Origin: Ditylenchus dipsaci
Lineage: Eukaryota > Nematoda > Chromadorea > Rhabditida > Anguinidae
DNA: 64,000 nucleotides
Reading direction: 5' to 3'
NCBI GenBank assembly: GCA_004194705.1
Contig: SADC01001204.1
Span: 2,604,001 to 2,668,000 of the forward strand
Below the pieces are notes generated by a model. It saw only the letters and a program-made list of their open reading frames with translations, made no database searches and was not told where the DNA came from. Shown piece by piece: positions 54,690 to 64,000 of the stretch; the first letter of the stretch is position 1; every line of letters begins with the position of its first letter. The position numbers were made by a program, and so were the translations under genes.

Positions 54690-55730
54690 TGTACGAACTT
54701 TCGTAAGAAGACAATTTCGTAAGAGCGAATTTTCGTAAAAGCGAATTTTCGTAAGAAATTTTTTTCGTAACAGCGAATTTTCGTAACAAGCTTTTTCGTA
54801 ACGCGGTTTTCAGTAAGATTAGTGATATGTTAAGTTGCTTTTTTTGCTTTTTGATCCTCCTCTGATGTTTCTTATAGCTTCTGTGATGTTTTGACCAAAA
54901 ATAGTCAAGAAAAAAATGAAACAGTCAGAGGGTGGAATCAAACCACTGGTGAAAAAAATGAAACAGTCAGAGGGTGGGGCTAAGTTTTACTATACACCCT
55001 TCACTCAAGTGTAGTATACACCCTTCAGTCAAATTAGCTTGGGGGACCAAGGCAACTTTTTTTAAAATAAAATAATTTTAAAAATTATGCCTTGGTCCCC
55101 AAGCTAATTTGACTGAAGGGTGTATACTACACTTGAGTGAAGGGTGTATACTACACTTGATCCGAGGGTGGAATCAAACCACTGGTGAAAAAAATGAAAC
55201 AGTCAGAGGGTGGAATCAAACCACTGGTGAAAAAATTCATTCCATCAACTTACCTACTGCACCATACATGCCACTAATGGGAAATAGCTATGTGTAGTAT
55301 ATAATATATGAATTCTAGCTCGGAGTTTTTCACCATGCTTTTGGGTATTTCTGCTGGTCTCCTAATGGATGAAAAATCCGGGGGTCAGCTAATTATCGGA
55401 ATTTTCAGTCATATGACCTATGCTTACCAACTTTTGTGCTCATACAGTTAATAGTCATATAATTAAGTGTTCGAAGTGTCAAACAGTGACAGAAAGGCCA
55501 AAAAAAATGAATCAGATGAAATCTTGAATTAGAAAAATTGATTAAAAGTGAAAAAAATTTCGATTATTTTTTCTTACGAAAGAAATTCGTTACGAAAATT
55601 CGCTGTTACGAAAAAGTTTCTTACGAAAATTCGCTTTTACGAAAAATTTTCTTACGAATTTTCGCTGTTACGAAACTGTTTCTTACGAAATTGTCTTGTT
55701 ACGAAAGCTCGTACAGCCGATTTCACAGTA
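54690..55730. mobile_element. element with TTTCGTAAGAGCGAA repeat ends (third copy)
   Basis: GTACGAACTTTCGTAAGAAG followed by CGTAAGAGCGAATTTT units on the left faces GAAATTCGTTACGAAAATTC-type units and GAAAGCTCGTACAGCC on the right. Inside are several copies of AGAGGGTGGAATCAAACCAC (box B-like on the minus strand) and an inserted palindrome with CACTTGAGTGAAGGGTGTAT arms (55000-55160). Confidence 0.7.
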
Positions 55731-55795
55731 TATTTGTATAACAATATCAGTGGTTTTAAAAACTTTATTCTAAAAATGATCGTTTTTACATTAAA

Positions 55796-56090
55796 GGGGA
55801 AAGTAGTTTAGGTTTGAAGAAAAAACGCAAAATGGTGTTTCAGGTTTGATCCCACGTGGTGGCGTGCTATTTATTTGGCTTGTTCGACCAGTTTTTAAGG
55901 TTATTAGACTTCTTTGATGCCAGATTCAGAATCAGCGACCCAAATTACTTCTAGAACTGGTCAAACAAGCCAAAATAAATAGCATGCCGGGAAAACCTGT
56001 AACACTATTTTGGGCCAAAAAGCGCAAACGATTACGCACTGCGCCACGAAAGCGAATTTTTTAAGCCTGGATGAATTCTCCCTTTAAAGT
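55796..56090. mobile_element. palindrome with tRNA-like Pol III boxes at both ends (copy 2)
   Basis: The left half keeps CAGGTTTGATCCCACGTGG but has lost its box A. The right half, read on the minus strand, has TTCGTGGCGCAGTGCGTAAT and ends in a worn box B (TGTTACAGGTTTTCCC). The arms contain TTTGGCTTGTTCGACCAG and complement. Confidence 0.65.
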
Positions 56091-57147
56091 GTATCATGGG
56101 TATCAAAAAAATTTGTAAGGTAAAAAATAGTCGTTTCTCACCAGTGTTTCCGAAAATCACACTTTTACATTTGGGTCACACTAACTTCATTTACTCCTTT
56201 CTCGTATGTTTTGTTTTCGTATTTCGGATACTTTTGAACCGCTTTGTAGTTGAGATATTTTCTATCGATTCACTGGTAAAATAATGTCAAATAAGAATTC
56301 AAATAACAATTCAACAATTCGTCAATTCCACACCAAAATCACACTCTGTCACCAAAAGTGTGATTTTAAAGCCACACTTGGCGTGATTTTGTCAAAAGTT
56401 ATTTTTAACTTGGCTGTTTGACCACTGAATCGATAGAAAAATACCTTAACTATAAAATGGTACAAAAATATTCAAAATACGAAAACAAAATTTATGAGAA
56501 AATGGTAGGTGAACTAAGTATGACCCAAAGTGTGAGGTGTAATTTTTGAAAACACTGTTTTTGCTTAAAAATTTTTTAGCCATGTGGGAAAGTGGTGGGA
56601 GATCTAGGTTTTTGCCTTCGTCTCCTATGTGGTTTTTTATTGTCTCTTGCACAAAAGTGGGGGAACCAAGGAGAAAACCAACCCATGTCACATGGGAAAA
56701 ATTTTTAAGACACTACTTTTGCAAATGTCTGACTCACTATTTAAGTTATATTATGCACAAGAAATGCGATCATAACTGTCAAAATATACAAAACCAAAAA
56801 GCAACGCAAAAAACTGTGAGCTAATATATTTTCAGATCTTATATAATGAGTACTTCAGAGGATAGGTATTATTGCATGAGTATATTTGTCTTGCCATTTA
56901 GTTTTTCACTATATATATTTTATATAGATAAAAAAATAACATATGAAAAATAATTTTTTCGCAGTTAATTGCTGTTGTTTCTAGCACAATGAGAATCCTT
57001 CGACTTTGCCTCTATTTTTAACACATTTTGCAAGTTTCTCCGCATTTCGTTTTTCGCATTTCTGTTGAAACGAAAGATGTAGTACAAAATCTGTTGCATT
57101 TAGGGTCGCCGGCGGGCTCGCAGAATGGGTTTACAAAGTCTTTACAC

Positions 57148-57873
57148 CTAAAATTCAACAGTTAACTCACTAAAAATATTTTCAAAAATAGTATGCTCAC
57201 TTAGACGAAGCGTCTTTGCATGTAGGTGGGTTGGAGTACTCGTCATTTTGCACTTTTTATACCATGAGCACTCCTTTTTACACTGAGTGCTTATAAACAT
57301 CAATTCTTTAGACTGTGTGATCCATTTCGTGCATTCATTCTTCAAGGCACATGTACAGTAGCTTTCACAGGAAAACATGTCAAGTCCTTCTAGTATTTCA
57401 CACACCAAATCCTCTACTGCAGAAATGATGACATCGGAAGCAAAATCTAGTGCTGCTTTTAGAAATCCAACTTCGTCGCAATGTGTTCTTTGGGTGGACT
57501 TTCACAGCCACACATTGGTTTTTCCATCTTAAGATCAGCCACTTCAGTGAATCCACAGAAGGATAACAGCTTTTTGGCTTCTTCTTTTTAGCTTCAAACT
57601 TGATATCCACTTTGGTGACTTTCAAGGTCTCTTCTGTGTATTCAAGACATTTTTCCATCAAAGAAATTATGACTTCACTCCGCTTTTCTATAGACATGTC
57701 AACTTTCATTTTAGTAAATTCGACTGAAGACTTTTTCTTGCCTTCTTCAGAGGAAGATGTTTTTTTGGTTTCTTCTATATCTACTTTCATTTTGAAAGAG
57801 ATGAAGCCGACTTCTTTGCTGATCCGATGACAGCTGCATTTGTCGTCAGTGAACAAGTATTCGTCACACACGT
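57148..57873 (-). CDS. secreted Cys-rich protein, paralog 3 (no Thr/Pro tail)
   Basis: The exon begins after a TAACTTGTAG acceptor in phase 1, exactly like its two paralogs upstream. It starts VCDEYLFTDDKCSCHRISKE and shares the family pattern C-D/E-E ... K-C-x-C ... E-V-x-x-I-S-F, the Ser/Glu linker and SIEKR. It then has KKLLSFCGFTE and MEKPMCGC, ending in a distinct Cys-rich domain (FSCESYCTCALKNECTKWIT, STQCKKECSWYKKCKM) with TAG at 57148. Two single missing bases in A-runs (57585-57589 and 57489-57491 on the plus strand) break the frame. The signal-peptide exon was not found. Function unknown; likely extracellular. Confidence 0.65.
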
Positions 57874-58069
57874 CTACAAGTTAAAAAATTACTGAAGATT
57901 GTAATTCCTACAGAAATATCGACACTACTCGGTAATAGACCCCCCCCCCCAAATCAAGATTTTGGGAGTGGTCACAACTCATTTTTATTCCCGAGGAGCA
58001 GCTTTGGGGGAGATGGGATGATGTAACCGAGTAGCGCCGAAATATTTTTAACTGTTTGGAATTTGAGTT

Positions 58070-58345
58070 GGAGTAGATAAGATTTGAAAATTCGACCTCG
58101 GTGGCGCACTGTACAAGTATCTGTATTTTATGTCCTAACATCGTGCGCAGGTTCGATCCCACGTGGCGGCCCGCTATTTATTTTGGCTTCTTTAATCAGT
58201 TTACAGGGGTGATTTGGTCCGCTGATTCCAAATCTGGTACCGAAAAGTCGTGTTAACCCATGAAATTATCAAAGAAGCCAAAATAAATAGCTTGCCGCCA
58301 GTGTCCGCTGCGCCATGGAAGCCGAATTTTCAAACATAAACGGCT
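58070..58345. mobile_element. palindrome with tRNA-like Pol III boxes at both ends (copy 3)
   Basis: The left side reads CTCGGTGGCGCACTGTACAA and CAGGTTCGATCCCACGTGG. The right side, minus strand, reads TTCCATGGCGCAGCGGACAC. The arms carry TTATTTTGGCTTCTTTAATC and complement. It sits between paralogs 3 and 2. Confidence 0.7.
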
Positions 58346-58529
58346 TTACCCCTCCCCTTAAAGCTGTTTCTGTAAAGTATAGTTGTCTCTGCTTGCGAGG
58401 AAAGTGGTAGTGTCTGTGCGACATGATTAAACCCGTTTGTTAGCGATAAATTAAACACTGCTATTATTTTTAGACCATCCTTAAAGACATTTCATAGTTC
58501 AAGCTTATTCCAGTCATATACAGTAATTT

Positions 58530-58785
58530 TAAGGGGGCCATTGCCGTCTCCGACAACGGTTGTCCCCGCCAATTCAAATTTTTTTCTTTATCGTTGGATC
58601 CACGTATGAATTATTCAACTTGGTTTCTATCAAAACTATACCTAAAATTAAATTCTAGGCCTTGTTTTGTTAGAAACCAAGCTGAAAAATCCGTACACAA
58701 GTTGAATGATTAGCATTCTCACTAGGTAAAAAAATTTGAATTGGCGGGGGACAATTCAAAACAGGCAGCAATGGCCCTTTTAATA
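58530..58785. mobile_element. palindromic MITE, AAGGGCCATTGCC family
   Basis: The ends are GGGGGCCATTGCCGTCTCCG and CAGGCAGCAATGGCCCTTTT. The central AATTAAATTCTAGGCC is as in the other three copies. Confidence 0.8.
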
Positions 58786-58836
58786 TTGTTATTTTTTCTT
58801 TTCTCCTGGGCATACAAATATTAGTGCTCTTTTTAC

Positions 58837-59496
58837 CTGGACTTGGCGTAGTAGGTGTGGTTGGAGTTGAGGGTGTAGTCGGAGTGGTAGGCGTGCTCGG
58901 AGTAGTGGGGGTAGTTGGAGTTGTAGGTGTCGTAGGTGTTGACGGAGTGCTATGAGTTGTCGGAGTACTAGGTGTGCTTGGAGTTGTGGGCGTCGTGGGT
59001 GTAGTAGGCGTCGTTGGAGTAGTAGGAGTTGTGGGTGTGGAAGGTGTTGTTGCAGTCGTCGTACTACAAGGAGACATTACTTTTGAGATCAATTGTGACT
59101 TTTCTTTTGCCAAAAACTCGCTTGGTTTATCTTCGCAACTACAGTGAGGGTGTTTTTGCTTGCGACTTGAGTCGAAAACCTTCTCCATTATTTGACACAT
59201 CTTTTCCTTGAATCCAAACATGACCAACAGCATTTTAGTCTCTTCAGTGGCTGTTTCTACAGAGACTTCAATGTTAGCCATTTGCAGTGAGTCCTCACAG
59301 TATGTCAGGAAATGCTCCATGGTGTCTATGATGATATCACTCCGTTTACTTATTGAGACATCCACTGTCACGGAAGTAATTTGTATAGTGGTTGATGAGG
59401 ATTCTGTCTTCTTTTCGAAAGAAATAGAGCAAACTTCCACACCTCCACGCTTGCAGTTGCATTTGTTTTTGCTGAATGAGTACTCTTCACATGTAC
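58837..59496 (-). CDS. secreted Cys-rich protein with Thr/Pro mucin-like tail, paralog 2
   Basis: The main exon starts after a TATTTCAG acceptor in phase 1. It encodes TCEEYSFSKNKCNCKRGGVE, ISFEKKTESSSTTIQITSVT, then ATEETKMLLVMFGFKEK and HPHCSC, matching paralog 1 block by block. After LISKVMSPC comes about 75 residues of TTP/STP triplets (plus-strand 58837-59065). The exon ends at CCAAGTCCAG|GTAAAA; reading on instead would run into a MITE. The tail is typical of O-glycosylated, mucin-like regions. Neither the first nor the last exon was identified. Confidence 0.7.
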
Positions 59497-60133
59497 CTGA
59501 AATATTGGATTTTATCAACCCGCAAGTTTGCCAGCTTCTGATATTTTTTGTTAAAGTAAATTTTTTTATTTATCATAGCCTAAAGAGCTTGTATGCGTCG
59601 GCCGATTTACCCTACCATACTTCTTCTTACAAACCACCTGGGCGGTTCATTTTTGTATCCTTCAAAACAGAATATTTTAAGGTCAAGATTTTTGGGTAAT
59701 CTACTAAAATTAAATACGGAAATCTTACTAGCTTTCATTTTTCAAATTAAATAATTTGGCATTAAAAAGTTATATGTCAACCTATACGTAAAAACAACTT
59801 CCTGTTTTACCTCTAAAAAGGCCTCGGGGTCTTTTTTCAAACCCCATTTGTCAAAAGAAAATCTGAAAAAATAGTTCTAAAAAATATAGATTTTTCCCCC
59901 GAAATCGGAAAAGTGGAACCGTAGAGCTCGTGGGAGTTAAAAAATGCAAAAAAATCTTTGAGAAAAATATTAACTCTGCTCTGAGATAGAGACCCTTAAA
60001 GTCAACAGGGATACCTTTTTTAGAGGAAATACGGTATAAGTTAACTTATTTCTATGTTATAACAACTTCCCGTGTGTTATTTCTAAAAACCCGATTTTTT
60101 TCGATTTTAATTTGTTCACAACAATAAAAAATA

Positions 60134-61582
60134 TTAACCTTGATCGTCTGGTGTAGTCGGGGTAGTTGGCGTGGTTGGAGTAGTAGGTGTGGTGGGTGTA
60201 CTAGGAGTTGATGGTGTGCTAGGAGTGCTAGGAGTACTTGGTGTTGTCGGCGTAGTAGGAGTGCTAGGTGTTGTTGGCGTACTAGGAGTGCTAGGGGTGG
60301 TTGGGGTACTAGGAGTGCTAGGGGTGGTTGGGGTACTAGGAGTCGAAGGTGTACTCGGTGTGCTTGGTGTGCTTGGAGTCGACGGCGTCGTAGGTGTTGT
60401 AGGAGTGCTAGGAGTACTCGGAGTGCTTGGAGTAGAAGGAGTCGTTGGTGTACTCGGTGTTGTAGGTGTAGTCGGGGTGGTGGGCGTCGTAGGAGTAGTA
60501 GGCGTGGTAGTTGTCTTACAAGGAGACAGGATTTTCGAAATCACTTTCGTCTTCATTTTTTTGAGCCAACTAGTAACTTTGCCAAAACAATCACAATGTG
60601 GTTTTTTCTCTGTGCGCTCTGGGTCGAGAATTTTTTTCATAATGTTACACGCCTTTTCTTTAAACCCAAACATGGCCAACAGCTCTTTGGTCTCTTCAGT
60701 AGCTTGTTCTATTGAGGCCTCAACTTTTTTTATTTTCAAATCATCTTCGCAGTGGTCCAAAAATTTGTCCATTAAAGTTTTGATGCAGAAATCACGCTTT
60801 TCTATTGACAGACTCATTGTCATATCAGTAATTTGAACTGATTGCTTATCTGATCCCTCTTCGGATGACGAGGAGGAGGATGTGGATTCTTTTTTAATTT
60901 CAAAGGATATAGAACCAACTTCGACACCATTCATTTGGCAGCCGCATTTGCCTGCACTTGTGGTCACTTCATCGCATGCATCTAAATTGAGAGTTTGTTA
61001 AAAGCAGGATCAACAGAAGTTTTCGAAAAAAAATCTGCGAGGCCAGTGTTATTCAAATTTGGATATTTTAAGCAGAAAAATATTATTTAGTCACCGAAAG
61101 TCTATGTGATTTTCGTTTCACTGAAAGTCGCCGATTTTATGAGCTTATTACAGGGTTGCCATCTCAAAAAATTTAAAAAAACGGACGTTTTGACCACGTT
61201 TTGAAAAAATTGCATTTTATCTAGTGCTTATTGCTATTTTGAAGCAAAAATAAGATTTTGAAAAAAAATTCAAAAAAAAATTGGGATTCGAAAAAGGGCT
61301 TATTAGCATTTTAATTTTTATAATTTTAAACAGAGCGAAAACTTTTAGATATAAAATTTAGTTAAAATTTTTATAACAAACATTTTTGTCATCGTCAAAT
61401 AAGCTTACTGAAATGAAATATAGCATATTTTTTGTTCGTACAAATAAACCGGCTCAAGCTTATTTAAAGCACTTTTTATGTTTGCCTATAAAATACTGAT
61501 TCAAATACTTACCAACAATTACAGCCAGATATGAAAATTGAAAAAATAAAATACAAATAGAAAATATAGTTTTGCGGAACAT
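60134..61582 (-). CDS. secreted Cys-rich protein with long Thr/Pro mucin-like tail, paralog 1
   Basis: Exon 1 (61513-61582 on the complement) starts at ATG 61582 with a clear signal peptide (MFRKTIFSICILFFQFSYLA) and ends in phase 1. Exon 2 begins at 60981 after CAATTTAG and continues in phase with ACDEVTTSAGKCGCQMNGVE, a Ser-rich acidic linker, SIEKRDFCIKTLMDKFLDHC, ATEETKELLAMFGFKEKAC, KKPHCDC and VISKILSPC. About 125 residues of TTP/STP triplets follow (60139-60517). The frame stops at 60134, or splices at a weak GTTAAT donor at 60138; a possible last exon near 59640 (YKNEPPRWFVRRSMVG) would fit in phase. The protein is probably exported and heavily O-glycosylated, perhaps a surface or secretion product. 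I do not recognise the N-terminal domain. Confidence 0.75.
60139..60517. repeat. coding minisatellite (9-base units, Thr-Thr-Pro / Ser-Thr-Pro)
   Basis: On the plus strand units such as GGAGTACTTGGTGTTGTC repeat about 40 times with variable third positions. The variation is mostly synonymous on the minus strand, supporting that strand as coding. Confidence 0.85.
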
Positions 61583-61808
61583 AGTTCTAAATAAGTTTAA
61601 TATGAATACACGTTCAACTATCGAAAAATCAAAATTACACATAATAAAAAAACTATTTAGATTATAGAGTAATGCTCATCAAGTGGGTACGTGAATTGTA
61701 TAAAAAAAAGTCAATCATCTAAAGTGAACTTGAAACTTCCAATCAGACTAAGTCAAGTAAATCAAACAGCCAGTCATTCAGTGTGAAACCGTTTGGCTGC
61801 CCGAAAAT

Positions 61809-62053
61809 TGTCAAGGGACCGTATTTATTCTAATAGAGCGGCACGCCCTGGTTCAAAATCGTGTTCTTGACATCCTGTTTTTGAAACGTTTTTGAAGACT
61901 TCTTTTAGACTCATTTCTTCTCAAATTGTAGCCAATGAGATGTGCTAAATTTTAAGTAGTAACTTGCCAGAGAAAAATCTTCAAAAAGTATGTGAAAAAC
62001 ACCGCCAAAAACACGATTTTGAATTAGGGAGTGCGCTCTGTTAGAGTAACAGT
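61809..62053. mobile_element. MITE, chassis-2 core, worn TACCGTATTTATTCTAATAG tip
   Basis: ACCGTATTTATTCTAATAGA, AAAATCGTGTTCTTGAC, TGTAGCCAATGAGATG, CACGATTTTGAATTAGGG and CTGTTAGAGTAACAGT follow in the order of the copy at 63067. Confidence 0.6.
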
Positions 62054-62826
62054 TAATTTAGCAGTAAATCTGTTAAGCAGGATTTATTTTCTAACATTAA
62101 ATATTCTGTAAGGAGTCTTTACAATATTTTGGACTAGCCTGAAAAAAACTTCAAAATAGAGATAGGAAAAATATTGGATCCAGTGTGGTAACTAACTACA
62201 TTGATAGTGAACTGTATATTAAATACAGAAATTCAGATTGAAATTTTTAATTAGACCCAAATATTATTATAGACATTATCCAGCTTAAAGAGCCTTCAAA
62301 ATTTAAATAACTAGCAACGAGTAAAATCGGCAAAAAGAGCACTCCAATATTTGCATTTATAAACGAATTAGGAGTAAAAGTAAATATTTAAATGAAGCTA
62401 TGCAGAAAAGGGCTAAAATCAAACTGAGTTTGTGCAATTAAAAAGCAGATTTAAGCAGAAATTAAAAAAATAATAAAAGCAAAATAAATTATGAAAAGAG
62501 CCACTATTTTCAAGTGCGTCATTTATATTTTCCATAAAAACATTCGTTTTAATTTGCGAAAACTTGAGCACCTTCGGATTAATTATCCTAAATCTCTGGG
62601 ACTCACAATCGTACAAAAATAAATGCCAGTGTTACCTAGATTGAAGAAATTGACCGTTCAAAATCTTTTCGAGAATTTAACTGGTCAAATTCTCCTTCAA
62701 AATCTTTTTTGTCAAGTTGGGTCGAAATCTCTGATAGCGTGAACGAGGAAACAGAAGTCTAACAAATAAAAAAAACAGCTTTATTTTTGCAAACAAACAA
62801 AGACATATTCACGATATATTTAGACA

Positions 62827-62985
62827 TACCGTATTTCCTCTAATATAAGCCCATGCTCCATTAGAAGCCCCCCTTATTTTTCGACTAAGGTTTCGGAGTT
62901 AAGGTCATTTGTGATTGACAATTTCAAGATTTTTGGGAGGTTGAAAAATAGAAGCCCATGGGCTTCTATTAGAGGAAATACGGTA
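62827..62985. mobile_element. MITE with TACCGTATTTCCTCTAATAT tip
   Basis: The ends TACCGTATTTCCTCTAATAT and TTAGAGGAAATACGGTA enclose GAAGCCCATG / CATGGGCTTC and a short interior (GGTTTCGGAGTTAAGGTCAT) also present at 42880-42930. Confidence 0.75.
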
Positions 62986-63066
62986 TATCAGACATATATT
63001 TAATCATCTACAAAAACTAAAAAGCAGTATGCAGAGCTTTGCACTAAAACGAGAGTTGACTGTAGT

Positions 63067-63307
63067 TACCGTATAACCTCTAATAAACGGCACCCCTAAT
63101 TCAAAATCCTGTTTTGGCATTCTGTTTTTCACCTATTTTTTGAAGAATTTTCTCAGGAAAATTACCACTCATCTTGTAGCTCATCTCATTGGCTACCAAT
63201 TGGGTGGTAACTTTTCCGAGATCAAACTATAAAGATGGGCTAAAACACAATGCCAAGAACACGATTTTGAATCCAGGGGGTGCCCGTTTATTAGAGGTTA
63301 TACGGTA
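63067..63307. mobile_element. MITE, chassis-2 core with TACCGTATAACCTCTAATAA tip
   Basis: The ends TACCGTATAACCTCTAATAA and TTATTAGAGGTTATACGGTA are near perfect. The core has GGCATTCTGTTTTT, TAGCTCATCTCATTGGCTAC and AAAACACAATGCC. Confidence 0.8.
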
Positions 63308-63777
63308 ACTATACAGCGAGGGCCCAGGGTTGACTCTGTAAAATAACTTGACTGTATAGTGAGAGTTATGAAGATTTAGATTTTGAACGATTTGTGTAGG
63401 GCCGATCAAAATCCTTATTTTGACCGAGAATTCGAGCGGTCAGTTTCTCGTTTCAAACCATAGTGTTACCTTAAATGACTTGCACTTGAGATAAGAATAG
63501 TAGAGCTTTTTTCAAGAGATTTCAGCCAATCCCTGGTACACATCAATTTTACTGACGATAATAATATCTAGACCTTCAATTTTTTCAACATAAAAGTAGG
63601 TAAACAAATTTTTTTATGAAAACACTGTATTAGTTATTGTATTAGATTCGGATTTGAACAAATAAAATAACGATTTCGGGCAAAAATTTATTTCGACTTC
63701 AAACTCTTACTGTGACCAAATGGTGAAAATCGGGTAAGATTGCGTCTAGTTTCAAAAACTTCATTCTAAATTATATA

Positions 63778-63955
63778 CAGTCGACTCTCCCAATAACGAA
63801 CCCTTTGAATAACGAACTCTTTAATAATGAACACTTTTTTTGGTTTGGTTGAATATTCGATAAAGTACTTATAACGGACCTTCTCAATAACGAACTCTCT
63901 CAATAACGAACACCTAGAGCCGGTCCCCAGGGGTTCGTTATGGGAGAGTCGACTG
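63778..63955. mobile_element. short MITE with CAGTCGACTCTCCCAATAAC ends
   Basis: It is flanked by TA and ends in GTTATGGGAGAGTCGACTG. The interior is AATAACGAACTCT repeated about six times. The terminal CAGTCGACTCTC equals that of chassis-1 copies, but the chassis-1 core is absent. Confidence 0.8.
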
Positions 63956-64000
63956 TATAAGATTTTTGAAGCTTGCTCTGTCTGATGTCTCCTAAAGGTT

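Larger units (their letters stand above)
61583..64000. other. gene-poor flank with three terminal-repeat elements
   Basis: No gene is visible upstream of paralog 1. The stretch contains the elements at 61809, 62827, 63067 and 63778 and otherwise AT-rich sequence. Confidence 0.45.

Noticed and set aside
55538..55811. Open frames with YENSLLRKF-type repeats
   Set aside because: They are translations of the TTACGAAAATTCGC terminal array, in several frames at once.
60171..60836. 221-codon plus-strand open frame rich in Val-Gly-Val, elastin-like
   Set aside because: It is the antisense of the Thr/Pro array. The minus strand has signal peptide, splice sites and paralogs, and the variation is mostly silent there.

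Overview
The window looks like a piece of a nematode nuclear genome: AT-rich, with genes cut into short exons by introns of about 45 bp up to about 2 kb that almost all end in a TTTTCAG-like acceptor. The best organism evidence is a seven-transmembrane receptor of the nematode chemoreceptor type on the minus strand. Conserved genes (a UBE2D/LET-70 ubiquitin-conjugating enzyme, a WDFY3/Bchs BEACH-WD40 protein, a secreted trehalase) also fit an animal. The very heavy load of DNA-transposon fragments resembles the large genomes of some parasitic clades; a mermithid-like nematode is only a guess.

Layout. 43-250: last exon of an unrecognised plus-strand gene. 1133-6279 (+): 3' part of a WDFY3-like gene (end of BEACH plus WD40 repeats). 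7727-9608: pogo/Tigger transposon with an internally deleted four-exon transposase (-). 11139-14642 (+): complete seven-exon UBE2D-type E2. 18274-18585 (+): possible small gene or pseudogene. 25387-27335: hAT transposon relic. 31924-34785 (-): 5' half of a secreted trehalase gene. 36211-36383 (-): small secreted cysteine-rich peptide. 40130-45855 (-): chemoreceptor GPCR. 50713-52513 (-): complete five-exon secreted LRR-like protein. 57148-61582 (-): three tandem paralogous genes for secreted Cys-rich proteins, two with long Thr/Pro mucin-like tails. One 17-base run of N lies at 29465-29481.

Most of the remaining DNA is non-autonomous transposons. They fall into families of long palindromes whose core is shared while the terminal 15-30 bp differ from copy to copy; in the commonest family the copy-specific terminal motif is repeated in the centre of the same copy. 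Other families carry tRNA-like Pol III boxes, some at both ends of a palindrome. This modular 'one core, many tips' organisation is the best candidate for something undescribed.

Nearly every conserved gene is interrupted by single missing bases, mostly in homopolymers, while exon phases and splice sites remain intact. This argues for residual assembly errors rather than gene death. No CRISPR array, rRNA or convincing functional tRNA gene was found. All gene models were made by eye, without a database search.
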